Shown piece by piece: positions 1 to 12,335 of a stretch of 64,000 bases of DNA. Position 1 is the stretch's first letter; each line of letters starts with the position of its first letter. A program made the position numbers and the translations under genes. Location: assembly GCA_028564705.1 (NCBI GenBank), contig JAPXFQ010002841.1, positions 706,001 to 770,000 on the forward strand. The letters run 5' to 3'. The notes below the pieces were generated by a model. That model was not told where the DNA came from. It did not search any database and was given only the letters and a program-made list of their open reading frames with translations. The DNA comes from Apricaphanius iberus. Lineage: Eukaryota > Chordata > Actinopteri > Cyprinodontiformes > Aphaniidae.

Positions 1-2600
1 CAAGAAGAGAGAAGGGAGATGGATCGCTAGCGGATATTTGAATTTTCCCTCTTAGACCAGCTTTGTGCTTCTCGGCTGCTTTTATCAGCTCGGTCAGCGT
101 CATCACTAGCCAGAGACCAATGAGCGCCTCCTGGGGTCGACCAAATGGCCGCCGACCAATGGGAAGTGCTGGGGTTAACAAAATGGCCACTGACCCGGCT
201 GGGAGACTGAGTTATTCAGTATATTGTGAGCAAACCAACGTTGTGATGCTGCTACCCTAACAGATAATGAAAGAAGAGATTACGCAGGCTGATATAATTT
301 ATGTAGCATCTTGCTGCAAATCTTAAAGGACCTAAGCTTTCTTAAAAAGTAAAGTGTGCTCTTTCCCTTCTTCCTTCCCTTCCTGTGCAGCAAATTTGGT
401 GATTGCTATTACTATCAGCCAGTCTACTCATGATTTATTTTTTTCTTTTAGTTTCTGCAGACCTAAATTAGGCAGTTGTCCTAAATAATAAAGATGAACA
501 AACCTGTTTGTTTGAATGTCAGATTGAAGAACTATGCTGGAAGTTGCATTTTGTGCAGGACCGATCTGAAATCTTTTTGACAAAAGGCCATTTAAAATGC
601 CATGAAGGTAAAGATAACATTTGCTGGAAATTCATTAGCCCACTTGTGTCAATTTACGAGCAGATTATGCTTTCTTAGTCAGAAGCCACTCAGCCCCCTT
701 TTAATGATAAACTCGCTTTACTGTGGACAGAGACACTCGTGTTCCATGTTATTTAGGTTATGCTGGGTTGTTTTTTGAACATCCCAGACAAATTATTTTT
801 ATCTAAGGGTGAAACCTTTGTTCAGATGGTCAACATATATCGAAACTGGTTCTGAAAGGTTAAAACTGACTAAGATTAAACTTACTTGGTACACGTTTAA
901 CACCCAGATACTAAGCGACTGGTTCTGGCTGTTCTTGCAATCAGAAAGTTGTGGGTTCACTTCGCTGCCTTATGTGCCCCAGAACAAGCCACACATGCAT
1001 TTAAAATAATCTATGTCCCTTTAGTTTTCCCTAAAATGCATGGTTTTAATTTGCTGGTGTTGAAATACTTGTAAAGTTTCGCATTTTAGGTTAATATGTT
1101 TTATGTACTGTTAATCTAGCAAATTCGCATTTATAAGGTGGAGAAAAACTATTACACAAAAGTGTTGTCATGTTGGAGTTTAACCTTTTGACACACATGC
1201 AGACCACCGCAAGTAAGACCAATTCAATATTTTGAAGACTTTATTATCACATGAGATAATTCAAATTATGACAACTGGAACCAGGAACACAGCTCTGAGG
1301 AATGGAGAGGGGGAGAACTAGAAGGGAAGCAATCTACTGTTAGATTAGGTTCCAAGGGAGATATGTGTAGAAAAGGACAGACTCTGGTGAGATTTACTTG
1401 GTAGAGGGGTAGTTCAACCCCAAGGAGATCCGTTAGGAGTCCAGGGGAGCTTCCTCCCTTGTCTTCTGGAGGTAAAGTGATGTCCAATCCATGGTTGAGC
1501 ACGGGGGGTGGAATGAGGAGCACAGTGGAGCTTTGAGCATAAGGGCTGACAGACGTGGCGGAAAATTAGTGATATGAACTTTGTGTTAAGGCTTCAAAGC
1601 CTGTGCCGAATAATCCAGGAGGAGCTTTTGCTTAGAGTGTTTGGAGGCTTGTGTTGATTATGTAAGTAGTGATTGTCAAGGCCTTGCTTGCTGGCCTATA
1701 CCACGTGACTGATTCATGAACCTGGTTATAAATCATCAGTAACAATAAAGTCAAACACAATGCAGCAGATCCTATGTTCTTATTTTGTCCTTATATATTT
1801 TGACTGTAAGACTGAAGTCATAATGAATTATCTCCACACCATCACCACAAAAAAAATAAAATAAAAAAATAAATAAAATTGAGGTCATGTTTTTTGCAGA
1901 AAAATAAAAAAAATGTTTTGGATAATAACTCACCCTCTAATTACCAATTTGCCTACATAGAGCCGTAAATAAAAGCAGCGTCTGAATTTTATATTAGTTT
2001 AATTTTAATTATAATACACTGGAAATCAATGTGAAAAACAATATGCATGTTACTGAGTAAAATGAATATTTGTTCCCCTACAATACACCCAAAAAATCTG
2101 ACTCGGACAGATTAGCTATGTCCGCATACTGCACAGATATCAGTTTATCAATGACAGATACTCCTGAAATTAACTTATGTGTACAAAGCCACCCCGTCAA
2201 CATTATAAACTTGTCTTCAATTCCAACCTCTCCATATGCATAGAGCAACCAAACAGAGCTGCCAACAGATGTCAATGGCAGACCAGTAGAATGGGATTTA
2301 GAATATCAGCTGGGAAATGAACAAAATATAAAATGACCATTAGTCAGTCTTGGTCTGGAGCTGCATGCAAGGTCTAGGCACACCTAGACAAGAATGTTCA
2401 CAAGAAAATTGAGAGATAAGCCCATTAAAAACGTAATTTGTAACATAAGATGCCGTGTCAGAGTGAAGTCATGCAGTTTCATGAAGTACGTCCACAAAAC
2501 CCGATAATTCGGAGAAGGCTTGGGAGAAAGTGTCGGGGTACAACAAGACTAAAAATCAATCACTGTAGCATCACCTTAGTTCAACAATGTTTGCCTGATA
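1..2600. other. Non-coding stretch
   Basis: Apart from the possible inverted-repeat element at 1253-1834, I see no exon, RNA gene or recognisable repeat. Short frames such as 63-260 and 2450-2668 have no recognisable similarity. Confidence 0.5.
1253..1834. mobile_element. Possible inverted-repeat element
   Basis: GAGATAATTCAAATTATGAC at 1253-1272 is repeated in inverted form near 1815-1834 (GAGATAATTCATTATGAC with a 2-bp gap). The 0.58 kb between has no recognisable coding content; a minus-strand frame of 85 codons at 1266-1523 is unrecognised. No target duplication was found. Confidence 0.3.
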
Positions 2601-2716
2601 TTTGTATTTATTTATTTTTTTCATTACTAGGAGTACAGAGTGTCTTCACTGTAATGAGGGGTCAGTGAACAGGGTAATTTACTGTGAAATCTACCCTGAG
2701 ACCACCAAGACAAATC

Positions 2717-3010
2717 ATGGATAAGTCTGCCAGCATGGCAGCAACTCAAGAATGTAAGTTTAAAACTTTACAGTACATTTCAAGATAAAAGTCACAAAGT
2801 TATACTACTTAAAAAAAAATCAGAGTGCAAAGAAGAGCCATATTTAAGTCAAGGAGTGACCCAGTCTGTCTGCAGAATACAGTTAATAGAATATCTGTAG
2901 TAGAAGCTCAAGCTTTGAGATGCTGCGCAGCAAGCAAGAAAACTAAAGATGAGTCGGTCAAAAGCCCTCCTGAGATAAATGAAAACCTGTCGACCAGATG
3001 GCGAAAATGA
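2717..3010 (+). CDS. Candidate small two-exon gene, 73 aa, unrecognised
   Basis: An ATG in good context (A at -3, G at +4) begins MDKSASMAATQE and reaches a consensus donor GAAT|GTAAGT at 2753. The next frame, 2826-3010, joins in phase 1 and adds QRRAIFKSRSDPVCLQN...ENLSTRWRK before TGA. Two overlapping AATAAA signals follow 58 nt later (3069-3079). The intron would be 72 nt. Against it: the acceptor is preceded by a run of A instead of pyrimidines, and the first available AG would give a stop. I do not recognise the protein; it is basic, with no membrane segment. Confidence 0.35.
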
Positions 3011-3068
3011 CTACTATTTGTCTAGTTAAAGTCAAGCTTTGATGGAGGATCCCATACTCATTTCACTG

Positions 3069-3079
3069 AATAAAATAAA
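3069..3079 (+). terminator. Paired AATAAA poly(A) signals
   Basis: AATAAAATAAA contains two overlapping canonical hexamers, followed by T-rich sequence. It lies 58 nt after the stop of the candidate small gene. In AT-rich DNA such hexamers also arise by chance. Confidence 0.35.
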
Positions 3080-3099
3080 CTTTATATCAGGCAGTTTTT

Positions 3100-4335
3100 T
3101 GTTTCGTTCCTATTCTGTCACTGATAAAGGTAAACTACCATACAGTTTAGAGACAGCTAATGTTTGTCAGTGTGCAAACTAAGAATTGGAGTTCATGCTG
3201 ATTATGCAAAGATTTTGTGAGAGTTTGCTTCTACTTTTAAAAGCTACATTTCAGGACATTTTCTCCATAAAATCCCTGTAAGCAGAGAACAGACTGTCTC
3301 TTTCAATCACATGTCGACCAGTGAACTACATCAGCTAGCACTGTGGGCTTTCATATTCGCCGCTCTAATGGATGCCTTTGGCCTAAAAATTTATATTAGC
3401 ACATTATGAAACCACTGACTTAGTGAAAACATTCAAAGAAATCAAATCCAACATAGTCCAAAATTGAACCCCTTGGAGTGGCTGCACTGCAACAACCTTT
3501 TTTGGACCATGAAAGTGTCTGAATCTAAATCAGGCATTTGGCAGAAATGAATTTTGTAGCAGAGATGGAAAAGAGGAATAAAAGGGGGTCAGACAGATGA
3601 GGATGAGAAATGGTTAGAAGAGAACTCAAAAAGAGAAAGAGATTGGCAATGGGTGCATGAGGCTTTAAAGTCCACAGGATGAGAGAGAAAAATAAAATAA
3701 GATCCAGTTTAGTCACTAAGAATGAAAGAGAGAATAAAGGAATTATAGAGATATGCCTACAAAGCCATAAAAACTGATGGAGAGGGCACTGTAGGTCAGG
3801 GGTTGGAGAATAAAATGCCAAAATGTTCTGGCACTAAAGGAGAAGCTAGAGGGAGATAAATGTAAAAGAGAGGAAGACACTTCTTGTAAGTGATGAGTGG
3901 GGAAGACGAGTCACGAACTGATGTTGGCAAAGACAGTTGGGGGTGCAAAACTGATGCAGCGTAGATGAAAAAGGAAGTGAACAGAAGATGGATGAAAAGG
4001 GAGCCACTGTTTGGGGAGCAGCAAAGGTCAGAGGCTCAGGGTGGGCCTCTGAGTCAGCTGGATACACAGAGACTCTATCAGACATGCAGGAGAAAAAAGG
4101 GGATGCCGGGGGAGGATAACAGCACAGACACTGGGTGGGTTGGGGTTATTGCTATGTGTAAAACAGCTGCTCTGACCACACCCAAGAAAAAACAACAAAA
4201 ACAAATGATCTAATATGAAATATACTCTGATATATCAATAGACTAGACTTAAAACTATTTCATTGCATGTCTTATTTGTCATAATGTTCTTCTGGAAGGT
4301 GAAGTCTTCTCGTACTCCCTGAAATATTTATTATT
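3100..4335. other. Non-coding stretch
   Basis: Unique-looking sequence with short frames on both strands but no splice-consistent or recognisable protein. Nothing further seen. Confidence 0.5.
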
Positions 4336-4339
4336 TTAG

Positions 4340-4620
4340 GATTGAGTTACAGTTAGACTCTTTACACCATGATTCGGCCACCACCGTGTTTCCCATAGGG
4401 ATGGTGTGCAGGCAACGATTTCTACTGTATGTTATGTTTTGCATGTAAGCCAAAAGGTTTGAGTTTGGCTCCGTCTGGCATGTTCTGTCGCATATTTGCT
4501 GCGCCGCTTTAAAAGGCTTGTGGCAGTTTGCAAATGTGAAGTGTCAAGGCTGTCCTTTAACCTTTAATTGATGGCTTTCTTCATGCCAGCTTTCCAGTAA
4601 GTCTGTGACTTCTAAATGCA
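4340..4620 (-). mobile_element. Tc1/mariner transposase relic
   Basis: Read on the minus strand, the sequence follows the well-known Tc1 transposase stretch from the WSDETK neighbourhood (GAKLKPFGLHAKHN, decayed) through HTIP to the degenerate counterpart of KHGGGSIM (around 4365-4412). Upstream, GGAAAGCTGGCATGAAGAAAG also corresponds to that transposase. Stops and frameshifts throughout show it is dead. Confidence 0.7.
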
Positions 4621-4754
4621 ACTGCAATGGGTTTAATTTTAAGCATATCTTAGTACAGGGGCCTAAATACAAATGCTCAACAACCTTTTTGGATTTTTAG
4701 GTACAAAAAATGTTAAATAAATGGTAAAAAGTGGCACCTCAAATGATTTGTCAA

Positions 4755-4935
4755 TTTTGTAGCACAGTTCCCTTGCAGTAAGAAGGTCCTGGGCTCAAAT
4801 CCCTCCATGGTGTCTATTTTCATGGAGTTTGCATGTTTTCCTTGTGCATGTGTAGAATCTCTCCGGGTACTCTGGCTTTCTCCTACAGATCAACAGCGTG
4901 ACTGTAATTGGTCTTTCTAAATTGTCTGTCAACAA
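4755..4935 (+). repeat. Dispersed repeat, degenerate copy (family as at 63.1 kb)
   Basis: TAGCACAG..., AGAAGGTCCTGGGCTCAAAT and TGGAGTTTGCATGTTTTCC match the order of blocks in the copy at 63.1 kb. This family is very common in fish genomes. Confidence 0.65.
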
Positions 4936-5699
4936 CAGAGTACCTCTTAGTCCAAATATACAAAGTGGAGTAGCTTTTATCATTTTTTTTGACAAATTAT
5001 ATTCTCTAAATTCTGGGAGATCCATGATGTTCCCAGAGTAGTTAGTAACAAAAAAATTAGCTGTTGTTTTAATCTATTTCTCTTTATTTTCTGACATTAA
5101 ATGAATTTTTTAAGCTCTGAACCTCATAACGTCATTTGTTGTGCAGAACATGCATTCATTAACTATGCAGAGTCTGTACAAGAGTGTTTTTGGTGGAGCA
5201 CTGGTTTCTTGTTGTTTGTGTTCTGTGGTTATATGCAACCACTGAGCATCCACTTAGTGGAGTACAAAGCTTAGGAAGGACTGCATGTGGGATGAAACTT
5301 TAGCTTTACTGCTCTAAGTGGCATTATTAGCTGTACTCATGAAAGTCTCAGATTTTCTCTCTCAGTCTTCTCTGTCTAATGTGATTGTCCGTTAAGTGCT
5401 TTGAATTAATTCTATATATTTTGTGCGGTCTTGTGATCTTGACTTGATTTATCAATACACATTTATTCCCGCATTTTGGGCAGCCACGGCATCCCCATGA
5501 TCAAGTTGGGGACAGAATCCATTTAGAGCAAGTTACAATATTGAAAAAAAATATTTCATTTTATTTTCTGATGGCATGATGGATGCCAAGGCTCCTGGCA
5601 GATAAAAAAATATATAATTTTAATAAAAATCTTCCTCAAAGATTTGTAAGGATTTGCATGCTCCTCCCTGTATTGCAGAAAAAATATTCATACATGATT

Positions 5700-7852
5700 C
5701 AAGAAGTGAATCTGCACATGGTGCACGTGGTGTGAACATGGTGTGCGAGGTTGAGAGGTTCTGACTGGACATCATCGGCCTTGCCTCAACGCATGGCTCT
5801 GGAACCCATCTCCTCGAGAGGGGTTGGATTCTCTTCCACTCTGGAGTTGCTCCCGGTGAGAGGCGCCGGGCTGGGGTGAGCATACTTGTTGCCCCCCATC
5901 TCGGCGCCCGTACGTTGGGGTTTACCCCGCTGAATGAGAGGGTAGCTTCCCTCCGCCTACGGGTGGGGGGATGGGTCCTGACTATTGTTTGTGCTTATGC
6001 ACCAAACACTAGTTCAGATTACCCACCCTTCTTGGGGTCCATGGAGGGGGTACTGGAGAGTGCTCCTTCTGGTGACTCCCTCATTCTGCTGGGAGACTTC
6101 AACGCTCACGTGGGCAATGACAGTGAGACCTGGAGAGGCGTGGTTGGGTGGTATGCCCCCGCCGATCTGAACCCGAGCGGTGTTTTGTTATTGGACTTCT
6201 CAGCTCGTCATGGATTGTCCATAACGAAGACCATGTTCAAGCATAGGGGTGTTCATGTGTGCACTTGGCACCAGGACACCCTAGGCCACAGCTCGATGAT
6301 CGACTTAGTTGTCGTTTCATCTGATCTGCAGCCGCATGTTTTGGACACTCAGGTGAAAAGAGGGGCGGAGCTATCCACCGACCACTACCTGGTGGTGAGT
6401 CGGCTCCGGTGGTGGGGGAGGACGCCCTGACAGGCCCAAATGTGTTGTGAGGGTCTGCATGGAACGTCTGGCAGAGTATCCTGTCAGAAGGAGTTTCAAC
6501 TCTCACCTCCGGCAGAACTACGAACACGTCCCGGGGGAGGCGGGGGACTTTGAGTCCGAGTGGGCCATGTTCCCTGCCTCCGTTGTCAAAGCGGCTGACC
6601 GTAGTTGTGGCAGTAAGGTAGTCGGTGCCTGTCGCGGCGGCAACCCTCGAACCCGCTGGTGGACACCGGCGGTGAGGGATGCTGTCCAGCTGAAGAAGGA
6701 GTCCTATCGGGCCTTTTTGGCCTGTGGGACTCCAGAAGCAGCTGATAGGTACCGGCAGGCCAAGCGGAGTGCCGCTCGGATGGTCGCTGAGGCAAAAACT
6801 CGGGGGTGGGAGGAGTTTGGAGAGACCATTGAGAACGACTTCCATGTAGCTTCCAAGCGATTCTGGTCCACCATCCGGCGTCTCTGGGGGGGGGGAGTGA
6901 TCTGAGCCTCCCTGGTAAGGTCTATTCCGGGGTTCTTGAGAGGAGGGTCCAACGGATAGTCAAACCTTGGATTCAGGAGGAACAATGCGGTTTTCGTCCT
7001 GGCCGTGGAAAACTGGACCAGTTCTACACCCTCAGCAAGGTCCTGGAGGGTTCGTGGGAGTTCGCCCAACCGGTTTACTTTTTCTTTGTGGACTTGGAGA
7101 AGGTGTTCGAACGTGTCCCTCGGTCAGGAGTATGGGGTACCAGGCCCTTTGATACTGGCTGTTAGGTCCCTGTATGAGCGGCTGGGATGGGGATCATTAC
7201 CTCCAAATCCAAGACCATGGTCTTGAGCCGGAAAAGGGTAGGGTGCCTTCTTCAGGTCAGGGATGGAGTCCTTCCTCAAGTGGAGGAGTTCAAGTATCTG
7301 GGGGTCTTGTTCACGAATGAAAGAAAAATGGAGCGGGTGATCGATAGACGGATTGGTAAGGCGTCAGCAGTTATGCGGGCGCTATACCGGTCTGTCATGG
7401 TGAAGAGAGAGCTGAGCCGAAAGGCGAAGCTCTTGATTTATAGGTCGATCTACGTTCCTACCCTCATCTATGGTCATGAACTCTGGTTGGTGACCGAAAG
7501 AACGAGATCGCAGATACAGGCGGCTGAAATGAGTTTCCTCCATAGGGTGGCTGGGCTCTCCCTTAGAGATAGGGTGAGAAGCTCGGTCATCCGGAGGGAG
7601 CTCAGAGTAGAGCCGCTGCTCCTCCACATCGAGAGGAGCCAGTTGAGGTGGCTCGGGCATCTGGTCAGGATGCCTCCTGGAGGGATTATGTCTCCCAGCT
7701 GGCCTGGGAATGCCTCGGGATTTCTCCCAAGGAGCTGGCCCAAGTGGCCGGGGAGAGGGAAGTCTGGGTCTCCCTGCTTAAGCTACTGCCCCCGCGACCC
7801 GACTCTGGATAAGCGGAAGAAGATGGATGGATGGATGGATGGATGGATGGAT
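5700..7852 (+). pseudogene. Internally deleted non-LTR retrotransposon (LINE)
   Basis: The frame 5876-6430 encodes the C-terminal half of an AP-type endonuclease ([12 protein letters not shown] and the terminal STDHYLVVS). Further endonuclease sequence in another frame runs back to about 5.7 kb. 6447-6905 is the linker to the reverse transcriptase. Around 6905-7180 fragments of reverse transcriptase remain (EQCGFRPGRGKLDQ and the motif A region VDLEKVFERVPR), but the FADD catalytic block is gone: the sequence jumps to SKSKTMVLSRKRV, which normally follows it. 7187-7891 holds the thumb and C-terminal region (EFKYLGVLFTNE, YGHELW, RSQLRWLGHLVRMPPG). The element ends in an (ATGG)n tail. At least two internal deletions plus frameshifts make it dead. 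The clade (I/Jockey-like) is uncertain. Confidence 0.9.
7822..7852 (+). repeat. (ATGG)n tail of the LINE
   Basis: About seven ATGG units directly after the degenerate C-terminus. Short tandem 3' tails are characteristic of some non-LTR elements. Confidence 0.92.
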
Positions 7853-8261
7853 TCAAGAAGCCTTAAGAGCAAGGATATCCAGCTAAATTAAGCTACCCTG
7901 GGACACTACATACACACTACATCACATACTTATAACAAGGCTGATGAGCAGCTGAAAATATTATCAAACTTCAAAACAAAGGCTTGCATTTAAAAAAGAA
8001 ATCTTGTATACATTCTTATATTTTCAGTATAGTAGCTTACTGATGTTCTCACGTTTTGCTTGTCGCACTGCACTCATTTTTTTACCCTGTCAATGATTTT
8101 TTTACTGGGTGCTGTTTAATAACTAAAATTAGACTGAAGTGATGGTTAGATTTATTTTTGGGACACTGCCGTCCTCTTGTGGAAACTTTTGACATTTCAT
8201 CACATATCCTTGCGCTCTTGTTTAGTTTGATCCAACCTAGTAGCCGTAGGGAAACACAAAC

Positions 8262-8275
8262 GTTGCCTTAGCAAC
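8262..8275 (+). promoter_or_regulatory. X-box (RFX-binding site) upstream of b9d1
   Basis: The 14-mer GTTGCCTTAGCAAC is an imperfect palindrome that fits the RFX X-box consensus GTNRCC(N)RGYAAC. It lies 83 bp before the b9d1 start codon. RFX factors drive many ciliary genes through such sites close to the transcription start, so the position and target agree. Binding itself is an inference. Confidence 0.8.
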
Positions 8276-8357
8276 GAGATTTGGGAAGGCTAATGATTAT
8301 CAGCAGGTTTAATTTCAACATTAACTGAAAAAAACTTTACTGCGAAAAAGCAGATGC

Positions 8358-10787
8358 ATGATGGGAACAACAAGCAATCCGTCTGTGTTTCTTCTGACGG
8401 TGAACGGACATATTGAGGGAGCGAACGTGAGTGGTTCTTTTATTGCTTTAGCTTAGCAGCTAGCGTGAGCATTAGCAGCTCCAATGCATTGAAGCTGTGA
8501 TATTTCGCTTAATTTAATTTAATTCGTCACATTCTGCCTATTCATTCCAGTTTCCAGACTATGACAATTTATACTGCAAATATTGTTACGTTTACGGCCA
8601 TGACTGGGCTCCCACTACCGTGAGTATTTATGAAGAACAGCAGTAAAATTATGTACATCATTTAAGGCAGACTAGTTTATTCGTGTATTAAGAAGTTGTG
8701 GTGTTTTTAGGGTTTGGAGGAAGGCATCACTCAGATCACCTCTAAAAGCAGCCAGTCACACAAGTTAATATGGAACTTCCCTTTGGAGACAACTTTCAAG
8801 AGTACAAACCCTTCTGGATGTAAGCATTTCAAACTTACACCTTTTGATTTTTAGCCATTATTCTCAACATTTCTGTGTGCACAGTTATTAGGCCAGTTGG
8901 ATTTTAGAATATACATTTTATAACAGAGATGCATTTCTCTCACTGAATCAACTCACTAGTCATTGGGAAGGAGGCATGTTCGCATCCTGGACAGCTCACC
9001 AGTCCATTGCAGGGCAACATGGAGACATACAAAACAATACCCTTATAAAAATAAATAGTTCTATAAACAGAAATAATTTTGGTTATCTTACCTGAGATAA
9101 AAGATAAAGCTTAGTTTGAGTTAATATCAAACAGTGTCTTTCTATAAAGTGTAAATGCCTGATCATAACTGGAAACTTCTCAGGGGAATAGAAATTTAGC
9201 CTATTCACTTTTGCTTGGCAACTATTGTTATCCATTGGACCAATAAATAAAAAATAAATGTAAAATAATAGAAAGAAATGATGAAGATGAAGTCACATAA
9301 CTGTACGTAGCCACGTGACTAAACCCTGGTGCTATACTTATCTTAAAGGGGCATGAACACTACTTAACTAAAACATCTTTTTTTTATATACCCAGTTTAC
9401 CAAAACTCGCAAAATGCCGTTGGTAACAGTCATACTTTTTTGGTATACCACCCAGCTCTACTAACAGGTATGTAGAACAGATTGACATTAACCTGAAGTA
9501 AAACAGGAATTCTCACACAACCCACAAAGGCAAATAAAAAAAACATTTTTGAGGGGAGCATGCAGCCAGTAGCATATTCACCAATCAAGAAACTGGGTCG
9601 AAAAAGATTCACCGATGGGAACATACCTTCTGCTGCTAATGTGCAACTTCCTGCTAATTTTCCAGGGCCTCAGCTTGTGGTCAGTGTGTACGGACCAGAT
9701 GTTTTTGGCAACGATGTGGTTAGAGGTTACGGAGCAACTCACATCCCCTTCACACCCGGACAGTGAGTATGGCTTTCATCTACCCCAGTCCAGCCTAAAG
9801 CACCTGAACATCGCAGATGTTGCATAAACAACCTGAGGTGTAAACCTTGTATTTGTTTCAGTTTAGAATATTTCTAACAGAAGATAATAATCCCTTCCGT
9901 TTTCTCAGACACACAAGAACCATCCCCATGTTTGTTCCCGAGCCCACCTGGAGACTTCAGAAGTTCACAGGGTGAGTTGTGTTTCCTTATCTAATAAACC
10001 AATGCAAAGTAGTTCATAATTTTGAAGTAAGTGTGGCTTATCTTTTTTTTTTTTTTCATTCAATTCATCATGCATAAAATGGTCAAATTCTTGAGTTTTT
10101 AGATGTAGAGAGCTGGTAGAGACACACCGTGTATGACTTACAGCTGTAACCACTCATTGACTCAAGGGGGCTGGATACAAATGCACACCACAAAAAGGCA
10201 TCTTACTTTTACATTTATGACCCTCACATGACAAAATATGCACAACCTCAAGGGTGCGAATCATTTTCCAGGGCGCTGTATGACTTTTGAAGGGTCGCCT
10301 TTTGGATTCAGAAATGAGCAAATTTGAAGTAAAAACACTTGTGGTACACTAGGCCATTTTCTTGCAGCTTCAGTACCTTTTTTCCCTCTCATTGTGGTTC
10401 AGTAATTTATTTTTATTTATTTTTTTCTGCTTAGCTGGTTGTTAGGACGACGGCCCGAGTACACCGACCCTAAAGTGGTGGCACAGGGGGAAGGCAGAGA
10501 AGGTGGGTCATGCTTAAATTTCCCTAATGTACCAAACAGTTTATTAGTTGCACTACACTTCAGTGCAGTGGGTAAAAATTAGAGTAAGCATTAGCATTCA
10601 TTCATAGTTTTTGTTAATTTCCGTTTCAGTAACGAGAGTTCGATCCCAAGGCTTTGTTACAGTCTCCTTTCACATAATGACCAAAGACATGAAGAAGATG
10701 GGCTACGAAACGGGACCATCAAACCCTTCCACTGTCCAGTCTTCCACCTCTGCTTGGTCAACAGAAGCTCAATCATATGTGAAGTAG
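8358..10787 (+). CDS. b9d1: B9 domain-containing protein 1, seven coding exons
   Basis: B9D1 belongs to the MKS/B9 complex of the ciliary transition zone, which gates entry of membrane proteins into the cilium. Seven exons join in phase: 8358-8426, 8551-8619, 8711-8819, 9666-9762, 9909-9971, 10435-10502 and 10630-10787, each flanked by GT and AG. They give 633 nt and 210 aa, close to the 204 aa of the human protein. Recognisable blocks are [79 protein letters not shown] and [10 protein letters not shown], which together cover the B9 (C2-like) domain. The C-terminal tail after GYETGPS is lineage-specific. Two ATGs in a row (8358 and 8361) can start the protein; the first is used here. An X-box lies 83 bp upstream, as expected for a ciliary gene. 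The gene converges on epn2, as in human 17p11.2. Confidence 0.95.
8820..9665 (+). other. b9d1 intron 3 with a repeat fragment
   Basis: The largest b9d1 intron. CACCAGTCCATTGCAGGGCA at about 8999-9018 belongs to a repeat seen widely in fish. Nothing else is recognised. Confidence 0.5.
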
Positions 10788-11198
10788 CATATGAGCTAAC
10801 TGGACTCGCTACCCATCAGTCCAGTATGGACTGCCAACACATCGGAGAGTCTGGTTCCGAGACGTCAGCGGAACAAGTTCTGGACACTTCCCAAAGTTGC
10901 CTTCAGAATGATATCTGTGGTTTCAGACTCGGCTGCCGTTGCATTCTTCATCACGTTCTCACACTGCAGGAGACTTGCTGTAAAGGGGGATGTTGCCATG
11001 CTGGGTCTAGAGAAAATGTGAAGATAGTTTATAAATGTCAATGCAACATGCAGGACATTTTTTTTTTTTCTTTATGTAGACAGACAAGTTCCTCAGCACC
11101 CCTGGTGTCATTATGCAGAAAAGCTTCAAATAACTATTATAGCAACATAATCTCACTTTTTTTGATCAAGTAGATTTAGACTTTTTTAAAACTCTATG

Positions 11199-11204
11199 AA
11201 TAAA
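11199..11204 (+). terminator. Poly(A) signal candidate for b9d1
   Basis: An AATAAA hexamer lies about 410 nt downstream of the b9d1 stop codon on the same strand. It is the first clear canonical signal after the stop. Use is inferred. Confidence 0.5.
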
Positions 11205-11636
11205 AGATCTCAAAGTCTTGAATCTGTTAATGTTTAAGTCTTAAAAAGTCTATTATTTCCAGATTTCCAAAACTAGGTCTTAAGTTTGTATGTCACAAAA
11301 AATGCAAGTTTTCTTTAAATTGGAAAATGATTTTAAAAATTAATTTGAGTCTTATGCTGTGGCCTGTCATGTACCAATTGCTCCTTTATCATAAGTGTGT
11401 GCATGTAAGTAGATTTGGCTTAACATTGGACAAATTAGCTGGAGCCAGTCATCAACCTGCTATGTATTGTAGAAACTGATTTTAAGTAGCTAAGCTGTAA
11501 AAGCAACTTCTGGTAAATACAACCTTAGTTTTCAAAAAGGAATTTAGGTCTCAAATTTAAATAACTTAGCTCCTGAACTGGTCTTGAGAAATTTCTATAA
11601 TCATTTGTGGCATGAAGTTTTCTCCCCCTTTTCCAG

Positions 11637-11737
11637 ATGAACGATACTTGTACTGCAGCAATAACATCGTCATCCCTGTAGAAGGCTCTACGTCTCCCTC
11701 TACTGGTTCTCTGGCAGAGGCCACTAGATTTTCATAA
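11637..11737 (+). other. Candidate alternative last exon of b9d1
   Basis: A strong acceptor (a CT-rich run TTTCTCCCCCTTTTCCAG ending at 11636) is followed by an open frame of 33 codons plus a split first codon, ending in TAA at 11735-11737. Spliced from the b9d1 donor at 10502 (phase 1), the frame stays open and would replace the usual C-terminus with a tail containing ERYLYCSNNIVIPVEG. I do not recognise the tail. It could equally be a chance ORF or a relic, since the normal last exon at 10630-10787 already completes the protein. Confidence 0.3.
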
Positions 11738-12335
11738 AATGTATCCTGGTTTCAAACAGTTCAAAATGCAGTAAACTCTAACACGGTTCTAATGGTCTTT
11801 AGAAGAATCACAGATTCACCACCATACCCAGCACTAGCCCCCCTCTTCTTTAGTTACTTGAGTTTTGTTACAAAGTTAAATTAATATACAGGATTGTATA
11901 TTAATTTTTTTTTCGGGGTTACAGGATTGGTTTTGAGTCGACAAAACCAAACCGATGCAATCAGGCTTTATTGGTACCATGACGCAGCTCATCTACTTTC
12001 TCTGTCAACTCTGGCTTTGATCCTTAAACTATGATTAATCCACATGCGCGTGCACATAAAAGTGTGACGTCCACACTGAACAACCAATCGCGTTTGACAT
12101 GGATAGAGCGAGAGGTATATACTTTTCAGCGGAGGAGCAAGTGATAATTCTTCAGAAATATGAAGAATATAAAATAATTTTTCAAGCACGCAGTAACACT
12201 ATCTGCTGCCAAAGCAAGAGAACAATCTTGTAGGAAGATTGCTGATTGCGTAGGTTAAACAATTAATGTACATTTATATAGGCTAATCATATAATATATT
12301 AAATGCTAAAATGAAAATGTATTTGTGTTTATATA

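Noticed and set aside
6237..6845. 202-codon minus-strand frame
   Set aside because: It is the antisense shadow of the LINE frames and has no similarity of its own.
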